64,000 nucleotides of DNA from Elioraea sp. (GTDB lineage Bacteria; Pseudomonadota; Alphaproteobacteria; Acetobacterales; Acetobacteraceae), in assembly GCF_022842375.1 (NCBI RefSeq), contig NZ_JALHPR010000019.1, positions 25,311-89,310 on the forward strand, given 5' to 3'. Made by a program: the position numbers and the translations under genes. The notes under the pieces are model-generated. The model was not told where the DNA came from and did not search any database. It was given only the letters and a program-made list of their open reading frames with translations. Below, piece after piece: positions 45,988 through 54,969 of the stretch. Position 1 is the stretch's first letter. Each line of letters starts with the position of its first letter.

Positions 45988-47249
45988 GCCGCGAGCTTCC
46001 CGGCGATGATCGGCAGGCCCGGCAGCTTCGCCACGGGGCCGACGGCGGCGAGGGTGGGTGCCGCACGGAACATCTTCCGCGCAGCGGCGGCGACGTCATC
46101 GGTCGTGACGGCGGCGAGTTTCGCCAGGCTCTCCTCCATCGGGATCACGCGGCCCCAGGTGTGGATGTGGTGCGCGATCTGCTCGCAGCGCGAGCTCGTG
46201 CTCTCCAGCGACATCAGCAGCGAGGCCTTCACCTGCGCCTTGGCGCGGCGAAGCTCATCCTCCGTCACCGCCTGCTGCACGGCGGCGAGCTCGCCGAGCA
46301 CGACGGGAACGAGCTCGGCCACCTCCTTCTCGCCGGTGCCGGCATAGATGCCGAACGTTCCGCCATCGACATACGGCGAGAGGAACGACGAGATGGCATA
46401 GACGAGGCCGCGCTTCTCGCGCACCTCCTGGAACAGCCGGCTCGACATGCCGCCGCCGAGCAGCGTCGAGAGCAGGAGCCCTGCGTGGTACTGCGGGTCG
46501 TCATATGCCATCGAGGGGAAGCCGAGCACGAGGTGGACCTGGTCAAGCTCCTGCGCCTCGCGGAACTCGCCGCCCGCATAGCGCGCGGGCAGCGGCGCGT
46601 CGGCCGAGCCTTCGGGCAGTGCGGTAAAATGCTGCGCGACGAGATCGAGCATCGCCTCGTGCGTGATCGCCCCTGCTGCCGCGACCACGACGCGGTGGGG
46701 CGTGTAGTGCTGCCGCATGTAGGAGACGAGCGCCTCGCGCGGCATCGCCTTGATCACGTCCTCGGTGCCGAGGGTGGGCAGGCCCATCGGCTGGTCGGGA
46801 TAGGCGGTCGTCTGGAAATGATCGAACACGATGTCGTCCGGCGTGTCGTTCGCCTGGCCGATCTCCTGCAGGATCACGCCGCGCTCGCGCTCCAGCTCCT
46901 CGGCATCGAACACGCTGTGCTGGAGGATGTCAGCGATGATGTCGGCGGCAAGCGGCGCATCCTCCTTCAGCACCTTGGCGTAGTAGGCGGTGCGCTCGCG
47001 CGCGGTGTAGGCGTTGAGGTGCCCGCCGACATCCTCGATCTCCTCGGCGATCTTTGCCGCCGAACGCCTCGCGGTGCCCTTGAAGGCCATGTGCTCGAGG
47101 AAGTGGCTCGCGCCATTCTCCTCCGGCCGCTCATGCCGCGTGCCGGCGGCGACATAGGCACCAAGGCTCACCGTGCCGACATGCGGCATGGTTTCCGTCA
47201 CCACCGTGAGGCCAGATGGAAGGCGCGTGGTGCGGATCGTGTCTGTCAT
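45984..47249 (-). CDS. M16 family zinc peptidase, mitochondrial-processing-peptidase-like
   Basis: A 421-aa M16B peptidase. The inverted zinc motif HFLEH is in NGASHFLEHMAFKGT, with the distal Glu in ERGVILQEIGQ. N-terminal RLPSGLTVVTETMPHVGTVSLG and C-terminal GGGMSSRLFQEVREKRGLVYAI complete both M16 halves. This cytosolic-type single gene, encoded directly after thrC, is the alphaproteobacterial homologue closest to the beta subunit of the mitochondrial processing peptidase. It differs from the exported M16 pair at 5.9-8.5 kb: no signal peptide and no partner. Starts and stops overlap by four bases on both sides. Confidence 0.96.
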   Translation of the reverse strand: MTDTIRTTRLPSGLTVVTETMPHVGTVSLGAYVAAGTRHERPEENGASHFLEHMAFKGTARRSAAKIAEEIEDVGGHLNAYTARERTAYYAKVLKEDAPLAADIIADILQHSVFDAEELERERGVILQEIGQANDTPDDIVFDHFQTTAYPDQPMGLPTLGTEDVIKAMPREALVSYMRQHYTPHRVVVAAAGAITHEAMLDLVAQHFTALPEGSADAPLPARYAGGEFREAQELDQVHLVLGFPSMAYDDPQYHAGLLLSTLLGGGMSSRLFQEVREKRGLVYAISSFLSPYVDGGTFGIYAGTGEKEVAELVPVVLGELAAVQQAVTEDELRRAKAQVKASLLMSLESTSSRCEQIAHHIHTWGRVIPMEESLAKLAAVTTDDVAAAARKMFRAAPTLAAVGPVAKLPGLPIIAGKLAA

Positions 47250-48661
47250 GCGATGTTCCTGGCGGCGTTCCTGAGAGCGTGGCGGCGGACGAAATCCTCC
47301 ACCGTGGCGAGATCCGCCGGAAGCTCGGTGAAGCGTTCCGGCCGCGTTTCGAGATCGGCGAGCCTTGCGGGCAATGCGGGGCGGCGGCCCGTCGCGCGTT
47401 CCACCGCATCGGGGAATTTCGCCGGGTGCGCGGTGGCGGCGACGATGACGGGAATGTCGGGATCGGCCGGCATGTGCGCGCGCGCCGCCGCCACGCCGAT
47501 CGCGGTGTGCGGATCGGCGAGGTAGCCGTCGGCGTCCAGCCGCGCGATCTCGGCGATCGTTGCGTCATCGTCACACGCCGAGGCGCGGAACAGCGACGTC
47601 GCGCGACGCCAGGCGGCATCGGGCACCGGCATGCGCCCCTCGGCGCGGAACCGCGCCATCGCAGCCGACGTCGCCGCCGCGTCACGCTCCATAAGCTCGA
47701 ACAGCAGGCGTTCGAAATTGCTCGAGACCTGGATGTCCATCGAGGGCGAGAGCGACGGTTCGACGGCGCGCATCGACATGTCGTTGGCGGCGATGAACCG
47801 GGCGAGGATGTCGTTGCGGTTCGCACCAAGGATGAGCGAGTGGATCGGCAGCCCCATCCGCCGCGCGGCCCAGGCGGCCAGCACGTTGCCGAAATTCCCC
47901 GTCGGCACCGCGAAGGCGACCTGCCGGTCAGGCGCGCCGAAGGTGAGTGCGGCGTGCGCGTAGTAGGCGATCTGTGCGGCCACGCGCGCCCAGTTGATCG
48001 AGTTCACCGCCGAAAGCCGCATGGCGTCGCGGAACGCCACGTCGGCGAACATCGCCTTCACGAGGTCCTGGCAGTCGTCGAACGTGCCCTCGACCGCGAC
48101 GTTGCCGACATTGTGCGAGAGCACCGACGTCATCTGCCGCCGCTGGATCGGGCTGGTGCGGCCCTTGGGGTGGAGGATGACGATGTCGATGTTCGCCCGG
48201 TCGCGGCACGCCTCGATCGCGGCAGAGCCCGTGTCGCCCGAGGTGGCGCCGACGATGGTGATGCGGCTGCCGCGGCGGGTGAGGACGTCGTCGAACATCC
48301 GGCCCAGCAGCTGGAGCGCGAAATCCTTGAACGCCAGCGTCGGCCCGTGGAAGAGCTCGAGCGCGAAGAGGCGATGGTCAAGCTGCACCAGCGGCGCGAC
48401 GGCGGGGTGGCCGAAGCCCGCGTAGGCCTCGCGGCAGAGGCGCGTCAGCGTCGCCTGGTCGAAGGCATCGGCGACGAAGGGCTGGAGGATGCGGGCCGTC
48501 AGCTCCGGGTACGGCAGGCCGCGCATCGCGCGCCAATCGGCGGGCGAGAAGCTGGGCCAGGCCTCTGGCACGTAGAGCCCGCCATCGGCCGCGAGGCCGG
48601 CGAGCAGCGTGTCCTCGAAGCCGAGGATGGGGGCTTGGCCGCGTGTGGAGACATAGCGCAT
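47246..48661 (-). CDS. thrC: Threonine synthase
   Basis: A 471-aa PLP enzyme converting O-phosphohomoserine to threonine, the last step of the pathway. N-terminal MRYVSTRGQAPILGFEDTLL and the PLP lysine in GPTLAFKDFALQ are typical, as are ITIVGATSGDTGSAAIE (phosphate-binding loop), HPKGRTSPIQRRQM and SINWARVAAQIAYY. This is the long, fungal-like class of threonine synthase common in proteobacteria. It overlaps the M16 gene by four bases. Confidence 0.97.
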   Translation of the reverse strand: MRYVSTRGQAPILGFEDTLLAGLAADGGLYVPEAWPSFSPADWRAMRGLPYPELTARILQPFVADAFDQATLTRLCREAYAGFGHPAVAPLVQLDHRLFALELFHGPTLAFKDFALQLLGRMFDDVLTRRGSRITIVGATSGDTGSAAIEACRDRANIDIVILHPKGRTSPIQRRQMTSVLSHNVGNVAVEGTFDDCQDLVKAMFADVAFRDAMRLSAVNSINWARVAAQIAYYAHAALTFGAPDRQVAFAVPTGNFGNVLAAWAARRMGLPIHSLILGANRNDILARFIAANDMSMRAVEPSLSPSMDIQVSSNFERLLFELMERDAAATSAAMARFRAEGRMPVPDAAWRRATSLFRASACDDDATIAEIARLDADGYLADPHTAIGVAAARAHMPADPDIPVIVAATAHPAKFPDAVERATGRRPALPARLADLETRPERFTELPADLATVEDFVRRHALRNAARNIA

Positions 48662-48839
48662 GGCGGCCGGACATTAGGGGGCGGTTGCGCCAAGTGGAAG
48701 GGCGCGGGGGTCTTTCCCGCCGTGCAGCGCAAGCGCGGGCAAGGAACCGATGTGCCGCGTCACCCCTCGCCCACAGCAGCGGGGCAACGACTCGCGCGGC
48801 TCAGCCGGGAGCGTTGGGCCCGATGGTTTGGCCGGATGG

Positions 48840-50339
48840 TCAGCCCAGATACCGCGTGCGGATGTGCCGCTCGAAGGCGGCGGGGTCGAGGCCACGGCCG
48901 GTGGCGGCGGCGAGCAGCCCGTCGAGGTCGTGCAGCGCGCCTTGCGCATGCACCTTCTCCGCCAGCCAGGCGACGAGCGGCGCGAAGCTGCCCTCGGCCA
49001 GCGCCGCCGTGATGCCCGGCCGCTCCGCCACCGCCGCCTGGAACAGCTGCGCGGCCCCCATCGCCCCCAGCGTGTAGGCAGGGAAATAGCCGAAGGCGCC
49101 GTCGTACCAGTGGATGTCCTGCAGGCAGCCGCGACGATCATCCGGAACGTCGAGGCCAAGCAGCTCCTTCATCCCCGCATTCCACGCGGCGGGCAGGTCG
49201 GCCACAGCAAGGTCACCTGCGACCAGCGCGCGCTCGAGCCGCCAGCGGAGGATGACGTGGGCGGGATAGGTCACCTCGTCCGCCTCGACGCGGATGAAGC
49301 CGGGGGCGACGCGGCGCCAGAGGCGGGCGAGGTTCGCGGGCGCATAGGTGGCGGGATCGCCCCCGAAAGCGTGCAGCATCTGCGGCCCGAGCCAGGAGAG
49401 GAACGCATCCGACCGCGAGGCCTGCATCTCGATGATCAGGCTCTGGCTCTCATGCGCGGCCATCCCCGCCGCCTCGCCGAGCGGGGAGCGGGCGAACGCC
49501 TTGGGCAGGTGCGCCTCATACAGCGCGTGGCCGCATTCGTGCAGCACGCCGAGGATGGCCTGCGCAGGGTCGGCCTCGTCATAGCGGGTGGTGATGCGGA
49601 TGTCAGAGGGCGTGCCGCCGCAGAAGGGGTGGGTGCTCTCGTCGAGCCTGGCTGCGGCGAAGTCGAGGCCGGCCCGCTCGGCGAGGCTGCGGCAGAGGGC
49701 GCGCTGGGCCGACACGGGGAACGGGCCGTGGAGCGGGATGGGGGCAGGATGTGCGGCCTGCCGCTCCAGCACCGCGGGGAGAACCTCGCCCAGCATCGCG
49801 GCGAGGGGGCCGAACACCGCCTCGACGCGCGCATCCGTCAGCCCGGGCTGGAACCCGTCCATCAGCGCATCGTATGGCGAGAGGCCGGTTGCGGCGGACA
49901 GTGCCGCCGCCTGCTCACGCACCAGCCGCACCACCTCGGCGAGCCTGGGCTGGACGGCGGGGAAATCGGAGGTCCGCCGCGCGTCGCGCCAGGCGGCCTC
50001 GCAGGCGGCACAGGCCCGCGCCATCGCCTCGACCAGGTCTGACGGCAGGGCTGTCGCACGGCGATGCTTCCGCCGCATCAGCGCGAGGTTGGCGCGGTCG
50101 GCTGCCTCGAGCCGGGCGGCCCCGGCTTCGGCGGCGGCAAGCTCGTCACCGGCGGAAGGCTCCGTCAGCATGCCGTGGGCGACGGCGGCGAGTGCGGCCA
50201 TCTGCTCGCCGCGGGCCGGCGCCGAGCCAGGGGGCATCATCACCGAGGTGTCCCAGTGCAGGATGGCGGAGGCTTCCTCGAGTGCCGCGAGGCGGGCGAA
50301 CCGGTCACGCAGGCGGCCGTAGGACGCGATCGCCGTCAT
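48840..50339 (-). CDS. M32 family metallocarboxypeptidase
   Basis: A 499-aa zinc carboxypeptidase (thermostable carboxypeptidase 1 type). The zinc motif is HECGHALYE, the third ligand lies in GMAAHESQSLIIE, and the family sequences DIRITTRYDE, STHPFCGG and IHWYDGAFGYFPAYTLGAMGAAQLF are all present. It releases C-terminal amino acids with broad specificity in the cytosol. The ATG overlaps the SURF1 stop (ATGA), so it is inserted in the ctaE-SURF1-thrC cluster. A 178-base gap without recognisable content (48662-48839) separates it from thrC. Confidence 0.95.
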   Translation of the reverse strand: MTAIASYGRLRDRFARLAALEEASAILHWDTSVMMPPGSAPARGEQMAALAAVAHGMLTEPSAGDELAAAEAGAARLEAADRANLALMRRKHRRATALPSDLVEAMARACAACEAAWRDARRTSDFPAVQPRLAEVVRLVREQAAALSAATGLSPYDALMDGFQPGLTDARVEAVFGPLAAMLGEVLPAVLERQAAHPAPIPLHGPFPVSAQRALCRSLAERAGLDFAAARLDESTHPFCGGTPSDIRITTRYDEADPAQAILGVLHECGHALYEAHLPKAFARSPLGEAAGMAAHESQSLIIEMQASRSDAFLSWLGPQMLHAFGGDPATYAPANLARLWRRVAPGFIRVEADEVTYPAHVILRWRLERALVAGDLAVADLPAAWNAGMKELLGLDVPDDRRGCLQDIHWYDGAFGYFPAYTLGAMGAAQLFQAAVAERPGITAALAEGSFAPLVAWLAEKVHAQGALHDLDGLLAAATGRGLDPAAFERHIRTRYLG

Positions 50340-51067
50340 GGCTGTTCCTCCTCCTCGTCCTCATCCCGCGGTTTCACCAGCAGGCTTCGCGCCCAGAAGC
50401 CGAAGAACCCGACAAGGGCGGCGGCCAGCCCGAACCAGGTGATGGCGTAGCCAAGGTGGTCGTTGCGCGGCTGCGGTGGCCGGCGCTGCGGCACCGGCGG
50501 GTCGCCGGCCGGGCCGACGAGGGCGAGCGCGTAGGAGGCGGGCGGGGGGAGGCCGACGGCATCGGCCATCAGGCCGGGCTGCATCGCCCAGAAGCGCCGT
50601 TCGGCAGGCTTGTCGTCAGGCGTGAACCAACCGCGGCGCTCGGGCAGCATCAGGAACCCGGTGACGGAGACCTCGCCCGCGGGCTCCGGCACCACGGGGG
50701 TGGGCGGAAACGGCACCCAGCCGCGCACGACCCAGAGCGGCTCCGCGCCCGGGCGGAGCAGCGGGGTGGCGAGAAAGGCGCCGATCTGGCGGTTCCGTTC
50801 GGCGATGCCGAGGATCACAGACTTGTCGTGTGCGAAGGTGCCTGTCGTGGTGAAGCGGCGGAAAGCAAGCGCCGCCGGCTCATCGATGCGCAGCGGCAGT
50901 GCCTCGGGCGGTGCTGCCTCGCCCGCGCGGAGCTGTTCGATCCAGGCGTTCTTCCACGCCAGCCGCTGCACCTGCCAGGTGCCGAGCGACAGCAGGACGA
51001 CAAGCACCACCGCCGAGGCCAGCCCAGGCCACAGCAGCACACGCCAAGGGGGAGAAGCAGTGTTCAT
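50336..51067 (-). CDS. SURF1 family cytochrome c oxidase assembly protein
   Basis: A 243-aa inner-membrane protein with helices at both ends (VLLWPGLASAVVLVVLLSLG and GYAITWFGLAAALVGFFGFWA) and the SURF1 pattern between them: LGTWQVQRLAWKNAWIEQL near the N-terminus, RRFTTTGTF, PLLRPGAEPLWVVRGWVP and the C-terminal HLGYAITWFGLA. SURF1 assists heme insertion into cytochrome oxidase subunit I. Its place after the subunit III gene is conserved in alphaproteobacteria. The C-terminus is strongly acidic (RDEDEEEEQP). The intergenic repeat copy B lies between it and ctaE. Confidence 0.93.
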   Translation of the reverse strand: MNTASPPWRVLLWPGLASAVVLVVLLSLGTWQVQRLAWKNAWIEQLRAGEAAPPEALPLRIDEPAALAFRRFTTTGTFAHDKSVILGIAERNRQIGAFLATPLLRPGAEPLWVVRGWVPFPPTPVVPEPAGEVSVTGFLMLPERRGWFTPDDKPAERRFWAMQPGLMADAVGLPPPASYALALVGPAGDPPVPQRRPPQPRNDHLGYAITWFGLAAALVGFFGFWARSLLVKPRDEDEEEEQP

Positions 51068-51122
51068 CGGTTAGAGATGGGGCCGAAGCAGGCCGCCGCA
51101 GGGTCACTCCCGGCAAGATCGC

Positions 51123-51260
51123 GTTTGAGAATTCGCTGCCGTGAGTCGCATGGCGCGGTTTTCGAGAACCGGCGCGCAGCGGCCTTGCAGGCCGTGAGCA
51201 CCGGAAGCGCAGAGAACCAAAGCCAGGCGGCCCAGAAAGTCACTTGGGGGCAGTAGAATT
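51123..51260 (-). repeat. MITE-like intergenic repeat, copy B (inverted relative to copy A)
   Basis: Read on the minus strand this segment matches 34219-34364 over almost its full length: GAATTCTACTGCC at one end, then GCTTTGGTT, TCCGGTGCTCACGGCC, GGCCGCTGCGCGCCGGTTCTCG, AACCGCGCCAT, GACTCACGGCAG and GAATTCTCAAAC at the other. The ends give imperfect terminal inverted repeats. It lies between ctaE and SURF1, ending 14 bases after the ctaE stop. It carries no ORF. Confidence 0.8.
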
Positions 51261-51273
51261 CGCAAATGCGATC

Positions 51274-52122
51274 TCAGTGGGGGGCGATCTCGCCGGCCCC
51301 CCAGATATAGATGGCGACGAACAGGAACAGCCACACCACGTCGACGAAGTGCCAGTACCAGGCGGCCGCCTCGAAGCCGAAATGCCGTTCGGGCGTGAAG
51401 TGGCCCTTCATCGCGCGGAACAGGCACACGGTGAGGAAGATCGTGCCGACGATCACGTGGAAGCCGTGGAAGCCCGTGGCAAGGAAGAAGGTGGAGGGAT
51501 AGACGCCGCCGGTGAACTTGAACGGCGCGATCGAATACTCGTAGGCCTGGATCGCCGAGAAGGCGAGGCCGAGCCCGACCGTCACGGCGAGACCGAGGAC
51601 GAGGCCCTTCCGGTCGCCGTGGATCAGCGAGTGATGCGCCCAGGTGACCGTGCAGCCCGAGAGCAGCAGGATCAGCGTGTTCAGCAGCGGCAGGTGCCAG
51701 GGGTCGAAGGTCAGCGTCCCCGGCGGCGGCCAGATCGCCTTGTCGTACACCCCGTCGGCCAGGTGGGTCGGGAAGATCGCGAAGTGGAAGAAGGCCCAGA
51801 AGAAGGCGACGAAGAACATCACCTCGGAGGCGATGAACAGGATCATGCCGTAGCGGAGGCCGATCCGGACGACGGGGGTGTGCAGGCCCGGCGTGCGGCT
51901 CTCCTTCAGCACGTCGCGCCACCAGAGGAACATGGTCAGGAGCACGGCGGCGAGGCCGGCCGCGAGGAAGATCCACGTCTGGAAATGCATCAGTTCGATC
52001 GCGCCGAAGGCAAGCAGGCCCGCCGAGGCGGCACCGACGATCGGCCAGGGAGAGGGGTCAACCAGGTGATAGGGCTGCTTGATCCCGGAAGGTTCGATCG
52101 TGTCGCCGTGGCTGTCTGCCAT
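51274..52122 (-). CDS. ctaE: Cytochrome c oxidase subunit III
   Basis: A 282-aa seven-helix subunit of the aa3-type oxidase. Conserved stretches include [17 protein letters not shown] at the N-terminus, [77 protein letters not shown] and the final [21 protein letters not shown]. This matches mitochondrial COX3 closely. The ATG at 52122 starts the conserved N-terminus; upstream sequence is non-conserved. Subunits I and II and ctaB/ctaG are not in the window. The gene is followed by repeat copy B, then SURF1. Confidence 0.97.
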   Translation of the reverse strand: MADSHGDTIEPSGIKQPYHLVDPSPWPIVGAASAGLLAFGAIELMHFQTWIFLAAGLAAVLLTMFLWWRDVLKESRTPGLHTPVVRIGLRYGMILFIASEVMFFVAFFWAFFHFAIFPTHLADGVYDKAIWPPPGTLTFDPWHLPLLNTLILLLSGCTVTWAHHSLIHGDRKGLVLGLAVTVGLGLAFSAIQAYEYSIAPFKFTGGVYPSTFFLATGFHGFHVIVGTIFLTVCLFRAMKGHFTPERHFGFEAAAWYWHFVDVVWLFLFVAIYIWGAGEIAPH

Positions 52123-52225
52123 CGTCCTCAACCCTGCTGCATCGCGGTGCGTCGCGCGCGCATCAATCCCCGAAATCGGGGCGCGGATCAAGCAGGGCGC
52201 GCTGGCCTTCCTTCCTGCGCTGGGG

Positions 52226-52777
52226 TCATTCCTCGGGCTTGCAGCGTGCGGGGCGCGGTCGGCGCGCCTCGGCATGGCCCGTCGCGGCGAGCCGCGCGAG
52301 CCCCTGCGCGCCGATGCGATAGGTGATGCGGTCACCTTCCGTCGCCCCGAGGGCGCGATAGGCGGCGCGGGCGAGCGCGTTGCCACGGTCGGTCACCCAT
52401 TCCAGCCGCTCGCAGCCGGCATCGATCGCCGCCTGCGCCACGCCGGCGACCAGGGTGCGGGCCACGCCGGCGCCGCGGGCCTCGGGCAGCACGAACAGGT
52501 CCTTGAGGTACATGACGTCGCGGAACCTGGTGCCGGGGAACAGCGGGGCGAACAGCGTGATGCCGATGAACCTGGGTCTGGGCGAGGGACCAGCCGCAAG
52601 GGCGACGAGGCAGCGTGCCGGCGCATGACCGCCGAGCAGGCGGGCGGTAGCCGCCGCCGCCTCGTCGTCGGTCACGGCGGTGTCGTAGTGCCGCTCCATC
52701 GCCGCGAGGATCGCGGCAAGCGCCTCGGATTCCCCAGCGGCAGGCGGGCGGACCTCGAAAAGAATATCGACGGCCAT
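52226..52777 (-). CDS. GNAT family N-acetyltransferase
   Basis: A 183-aa acetyl-CoA-dependent acyltransferase fold. The acetyl-CoA-binding motif appears as [23 protein letters not shown], followed by a helix and [16 protein letters not shown] at the C-terminal beta bulge. The early [18 protein letters not shown] is the usual N-terminal strand/helix. The ATG at 52777 has AGGTGA nearby and gives a complete domain. An in-frame ATG at 52888 with GAGGA upstream would add 37 residues not typical of the family, and is the alternative. Substrate unknown. Confidence 0.88.
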   Translation of the reverse strand: MAVDILFEVRPPAAGESEALAAILAAMERHYDTAVTDDEAAAATARLLGGHAPARCLVALAAGPSPRPRFIGITLFAPLFPGTRFRDVMYLKDLFVLPEARGAGVARTLVAGVAQAAIDAGCERLEWVTDRGNALARAAYRALGATEGDRITYRIGAQGLARLAATGHAEARRPRPARCKPEE

Positions 52778-53048
52778 GGCTTCACCTGACGCGACGACAC
52801 GCGGAAAGCAAGCCGTCACCGCGTGATGTGCGACACTTGCACCGAAATATGACGCACTCTCTGTGGACGCAACATTGTCGTTTGCCATGGTCCTCACCCC
52901 CGGTGTGGCGCCAGCCAGGCGCGCAATAACGACTACGCACGCACCCCCCGCGCGGATGCAGGGCGCAATGGGAGAATCGTCATCGCACCGATGGCGCGAG
53001 GGAGCGGCAGGGCCAAAGTCCAACCGGACATCGCCACGCTGACACGTG

Positions 53049-53540
53049 TCAGAAGTAGGCGATCGCCCGCCCAGACGCCGCCACGGAGAGCCAGAGCACG
53101 GCGGAACAGGCCGCCGAGGCGCGCGCGAGCCCACCCACGGGGGAGGCGAGATCGGCCTGCGCGATCACGTGGAACAGCGCGACGTTGGCGCCGGCAAGCA
53201 GCAGCAGCACAGCCTTGACCAGGAAGGCGGGGTTGCCCACGACATGCGTCGCATCCGCAGCCAGCATCACCACGCCGGACGCGGCCGCCGCCGCGAAGCC
53301 GGCGCGGGCGAGCGGCAGGATCAGCCGTCCTGCCTCGGCCAGAGGAATGCCGCGTGCGACACCAAGCACGCGCAGGTCAAACGCCAGGATGCCGCCGACC
53401 AGCACGGCAAGGCCGAGAACATGCGCGATTGACACGACAGGGTAGAGCCAGAGGCTGTTCCGCGCCGCCTCGCCAAGCCCGCTCGCCTCGAGCCAGGCGG
53501 CCCAGGCGACGGGCGCTGCCTCGCGCGCGTGCTCGTCCAT
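53049..53540 (-). CDS. DUF6644-like integral membrane protein
   Basis: A 163-aa protein with four hydrophobic helices: SLWLYPVVSIAHVLGLAVLVGGILAFDLRVLG, ARAGFAAAAASGVVMLAAD, AFLVKAVLLLLAGANVALFHV and AACSAVLWLSVAASGRAIAYF. The His in SIAHVLG and in NVALFHV might bind heme or metal, as in several small cytochrome-like membrane proteins. It is encoded 15 bases after the DUF6152-like gene on the same strand, a pairing I recall from other proteobacteria. Function unknown; the family name is from motif memory. Confidence 0.7.
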   Translation of the reverse strand: MDEHAREAAPVAWAAWLEASGLGEAARNSLWLYPVVSIAHVLGLAVLVGGILAFDLRVLGVARGIPLAEAGRLILPLARAGFAAAAASGVVMLAADATHVVGNPAFLVKAVLLLLAGANVALFHVIAQADLASPVGGLARASAACSAVLWLSVAASGRAIAYF

Positions 53541-53555
53541 GGCCCGACCGGCCGC

Positions 53556-53921
53556 TCAGCGCAGCTGCGTGACCTGCGTACCGACCTTCATCCACTCAGC
53601 GCGAAGCTCGGTCGCGATCGTGCGATGCGGATAACCCATCACCTCGACCTCCTCGCCGACCACCAGGGCACTGCCGGGGAGCTGCCGGTTGGTCATGCGG
53701 AACGGGGGTGCCAGGACCACCTCCCACGTCTTGTCGGGTGTCTTGAGCCACACCGTGGCGTGCGGGTTGCTGAACACGACCCGCTCGATCACGCCCTTCA
53801 GCGTCTGCGGGCTCTGCGCGTCATAGCTGCCCCAGCCGTGATGGGCGGCCGTCTGGGTGGTGACGACGGCGGCGGGCACTCCGGCGAGCAGAGCGGCGAG
53901 GATGGCGCGTCGATGGGTCAT
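53556..53921 (-). CDS. DUF6152-like exported protein
   Basis: A 121-aa protein with a signal peptide (RRAILAALLAGVPAAVVTTQTAAHH) and a compact beta domain starting HHGWGSYDAQSPQTLKGVIERV, with NPHATVWLKTPDKTWEVVLAPP and GEEVEVMGYPHR. The AHHGW...F.NPHA pattern is the hallmark of the DUF6152 family, found with small membrane proteins like the neighbour and often linked to metal stress or oxidase loci. The N-terminal His-His of the mature protein might bind copper; this is speculation. Start ATG 53921 has GGAGGAGAC upstream. Confidence 0.78.
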   Translation of the reverse strand: MTHRRAILAALLAGVPAAVVTTQTAAHHGWGSYDAQSPQTLKGVIERVVFSNPHATVWLKTPDKTWEVVLAPPFRMTNRQLPGSALVVGEEVEVMGYPHRTIATELRAEWMKVGTQVTQLR

Positions 53922-54008
53922 GGGTGTCTCCTCCGGCTTCGGGGAAGATGGCGCGGCACCGGCGGTTCGTGAACCTGCGCGCGCGGATGCGTGATCACGG
54001 CACCATGA

Positions 54009-54866
54009 TCATCGGCGGAGGCTGTGCATCAGGATCCCGGCAGCGACCGAGACGTTGAGGCTGTCGAGCGCACCGCCGCCGGCGATGGTCGCGCGTGCCT
54101 CGCACGCAGCGACCGTGGCCGCAGACAGCCCCGTCTCCTCGTTGCCGAGCACCAGAGCGACAGGCCGGTCACGCGGCAGCGTCGCGGGGTCGACGCCGCC
54201 GGCGGCAACCGCGGCGACGGTGAGGTAGGCCGGCGCGATCGCCGCGAGCGCTGCCGGCAGGTCGGCCGCCCGGGCGACGAGAAGGTGCTCGAGCCCGCCT
54301 TCGGAGACGCGATAGGCGGCATCCGTCGGCGCTGCCTGGCGTGGATCGGCCGAGATCACCAGGCGGTCGAGGCCAAGGAAGGCGGCGCTGCGCGCGATCG
54401 CGCCGAGGTTATTGGCGTTGCCGATGCCATCCAGCACCAGCAGAAGCCGGCACTTCGCGGCGTTGGCGATCGCCGCTGCCGGGTCGAAGGCCGGCACCGC
54501 CTTGGGCCTGGCGATCGCGAGGATCCCGCCATGCAGCTTCGAGCCCGCGACGCGATCGAGCTCCTCGCGGGGCACCATGCGGTAGGGCTTCCGTGCGGCG
54601 GCCAGCAGCTTGCACCAGGGCCCTGCCGTCTCGCGGAGGCGCTCCTCGTAGAACAGCCGCTCGACGCGCTGTGGCGAGCGGGCAAAGAGCGCGGCGACGG
54701 CGGGGATGCCACCGATGCGCAGCACGTCGCGCGGGTCCTGCTCCTCCCGCGGCTGGGCACGGAGGACGAGCGGCGCGGGCCTGCTCTCGCGCCACTCGCG
54801 CCGGCCCCCGCCTGGCGTGTCGGGCGTCGGGCGATCAGGGCTCGATGGTGGCGGGCGCGGTGCCAT
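54009..54866 (-). CDS. SpoU/TrmH family RNA 2'-O-methyltransferase
   Basis: A 285-aa SPOUT methyltransferase. The three knotted-fold motifs are LVLDGIGNANNLGAIARSAAFLG, PVALVLGNEETGLS and LDSLNVSVAAGILMH. Upstream lies the substrate-binding L30-like domain (RIGGIPAVAALFARSPQRVERLFYEE). The N-terminal ~45 residues are Pro/Arg-rich and variable. The group includes RlmB (23S rRNA) and TrmH (tRNA); the sequence does not decide the target. SAM is the donor. It stands alone on the minus strand. Confidence 0.92.
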   Translation of the reverse strand: MAPRPPPSSPDRPTPDTPGGGRREWRESRPAPLVLRAQPREEQDPRDVLRIGGIPAVAALFARSPQRVERLFYEERLRETAGPWCKLLAAARKPYRMVPREELDRVAGSKLHGGILAIARPKAVPAFDPAAAIANAAKCRLLLVLDGIGNANNLGAIARSAAFLGLDRLVISADPRQAAPTDAAYRVSEGGLEHLLVARAADLPAALAAIAPAYLTVAAVAAGGVDPATLPRDRPVALVLGNEETGLSAATVAACEARATIAGGGALDSLNVSVAAGILMHSLRR

Positions 54867-54969
54867 GGCGCACGGACCCTACGCACTCGCGACCCGCTTG
54901 GGGAGGGGGGTCACGCAGAGACGAGGAGTGCCAGGTGAGTGAGGATGGCGCGCTGTGTCGGCGCCCGGC

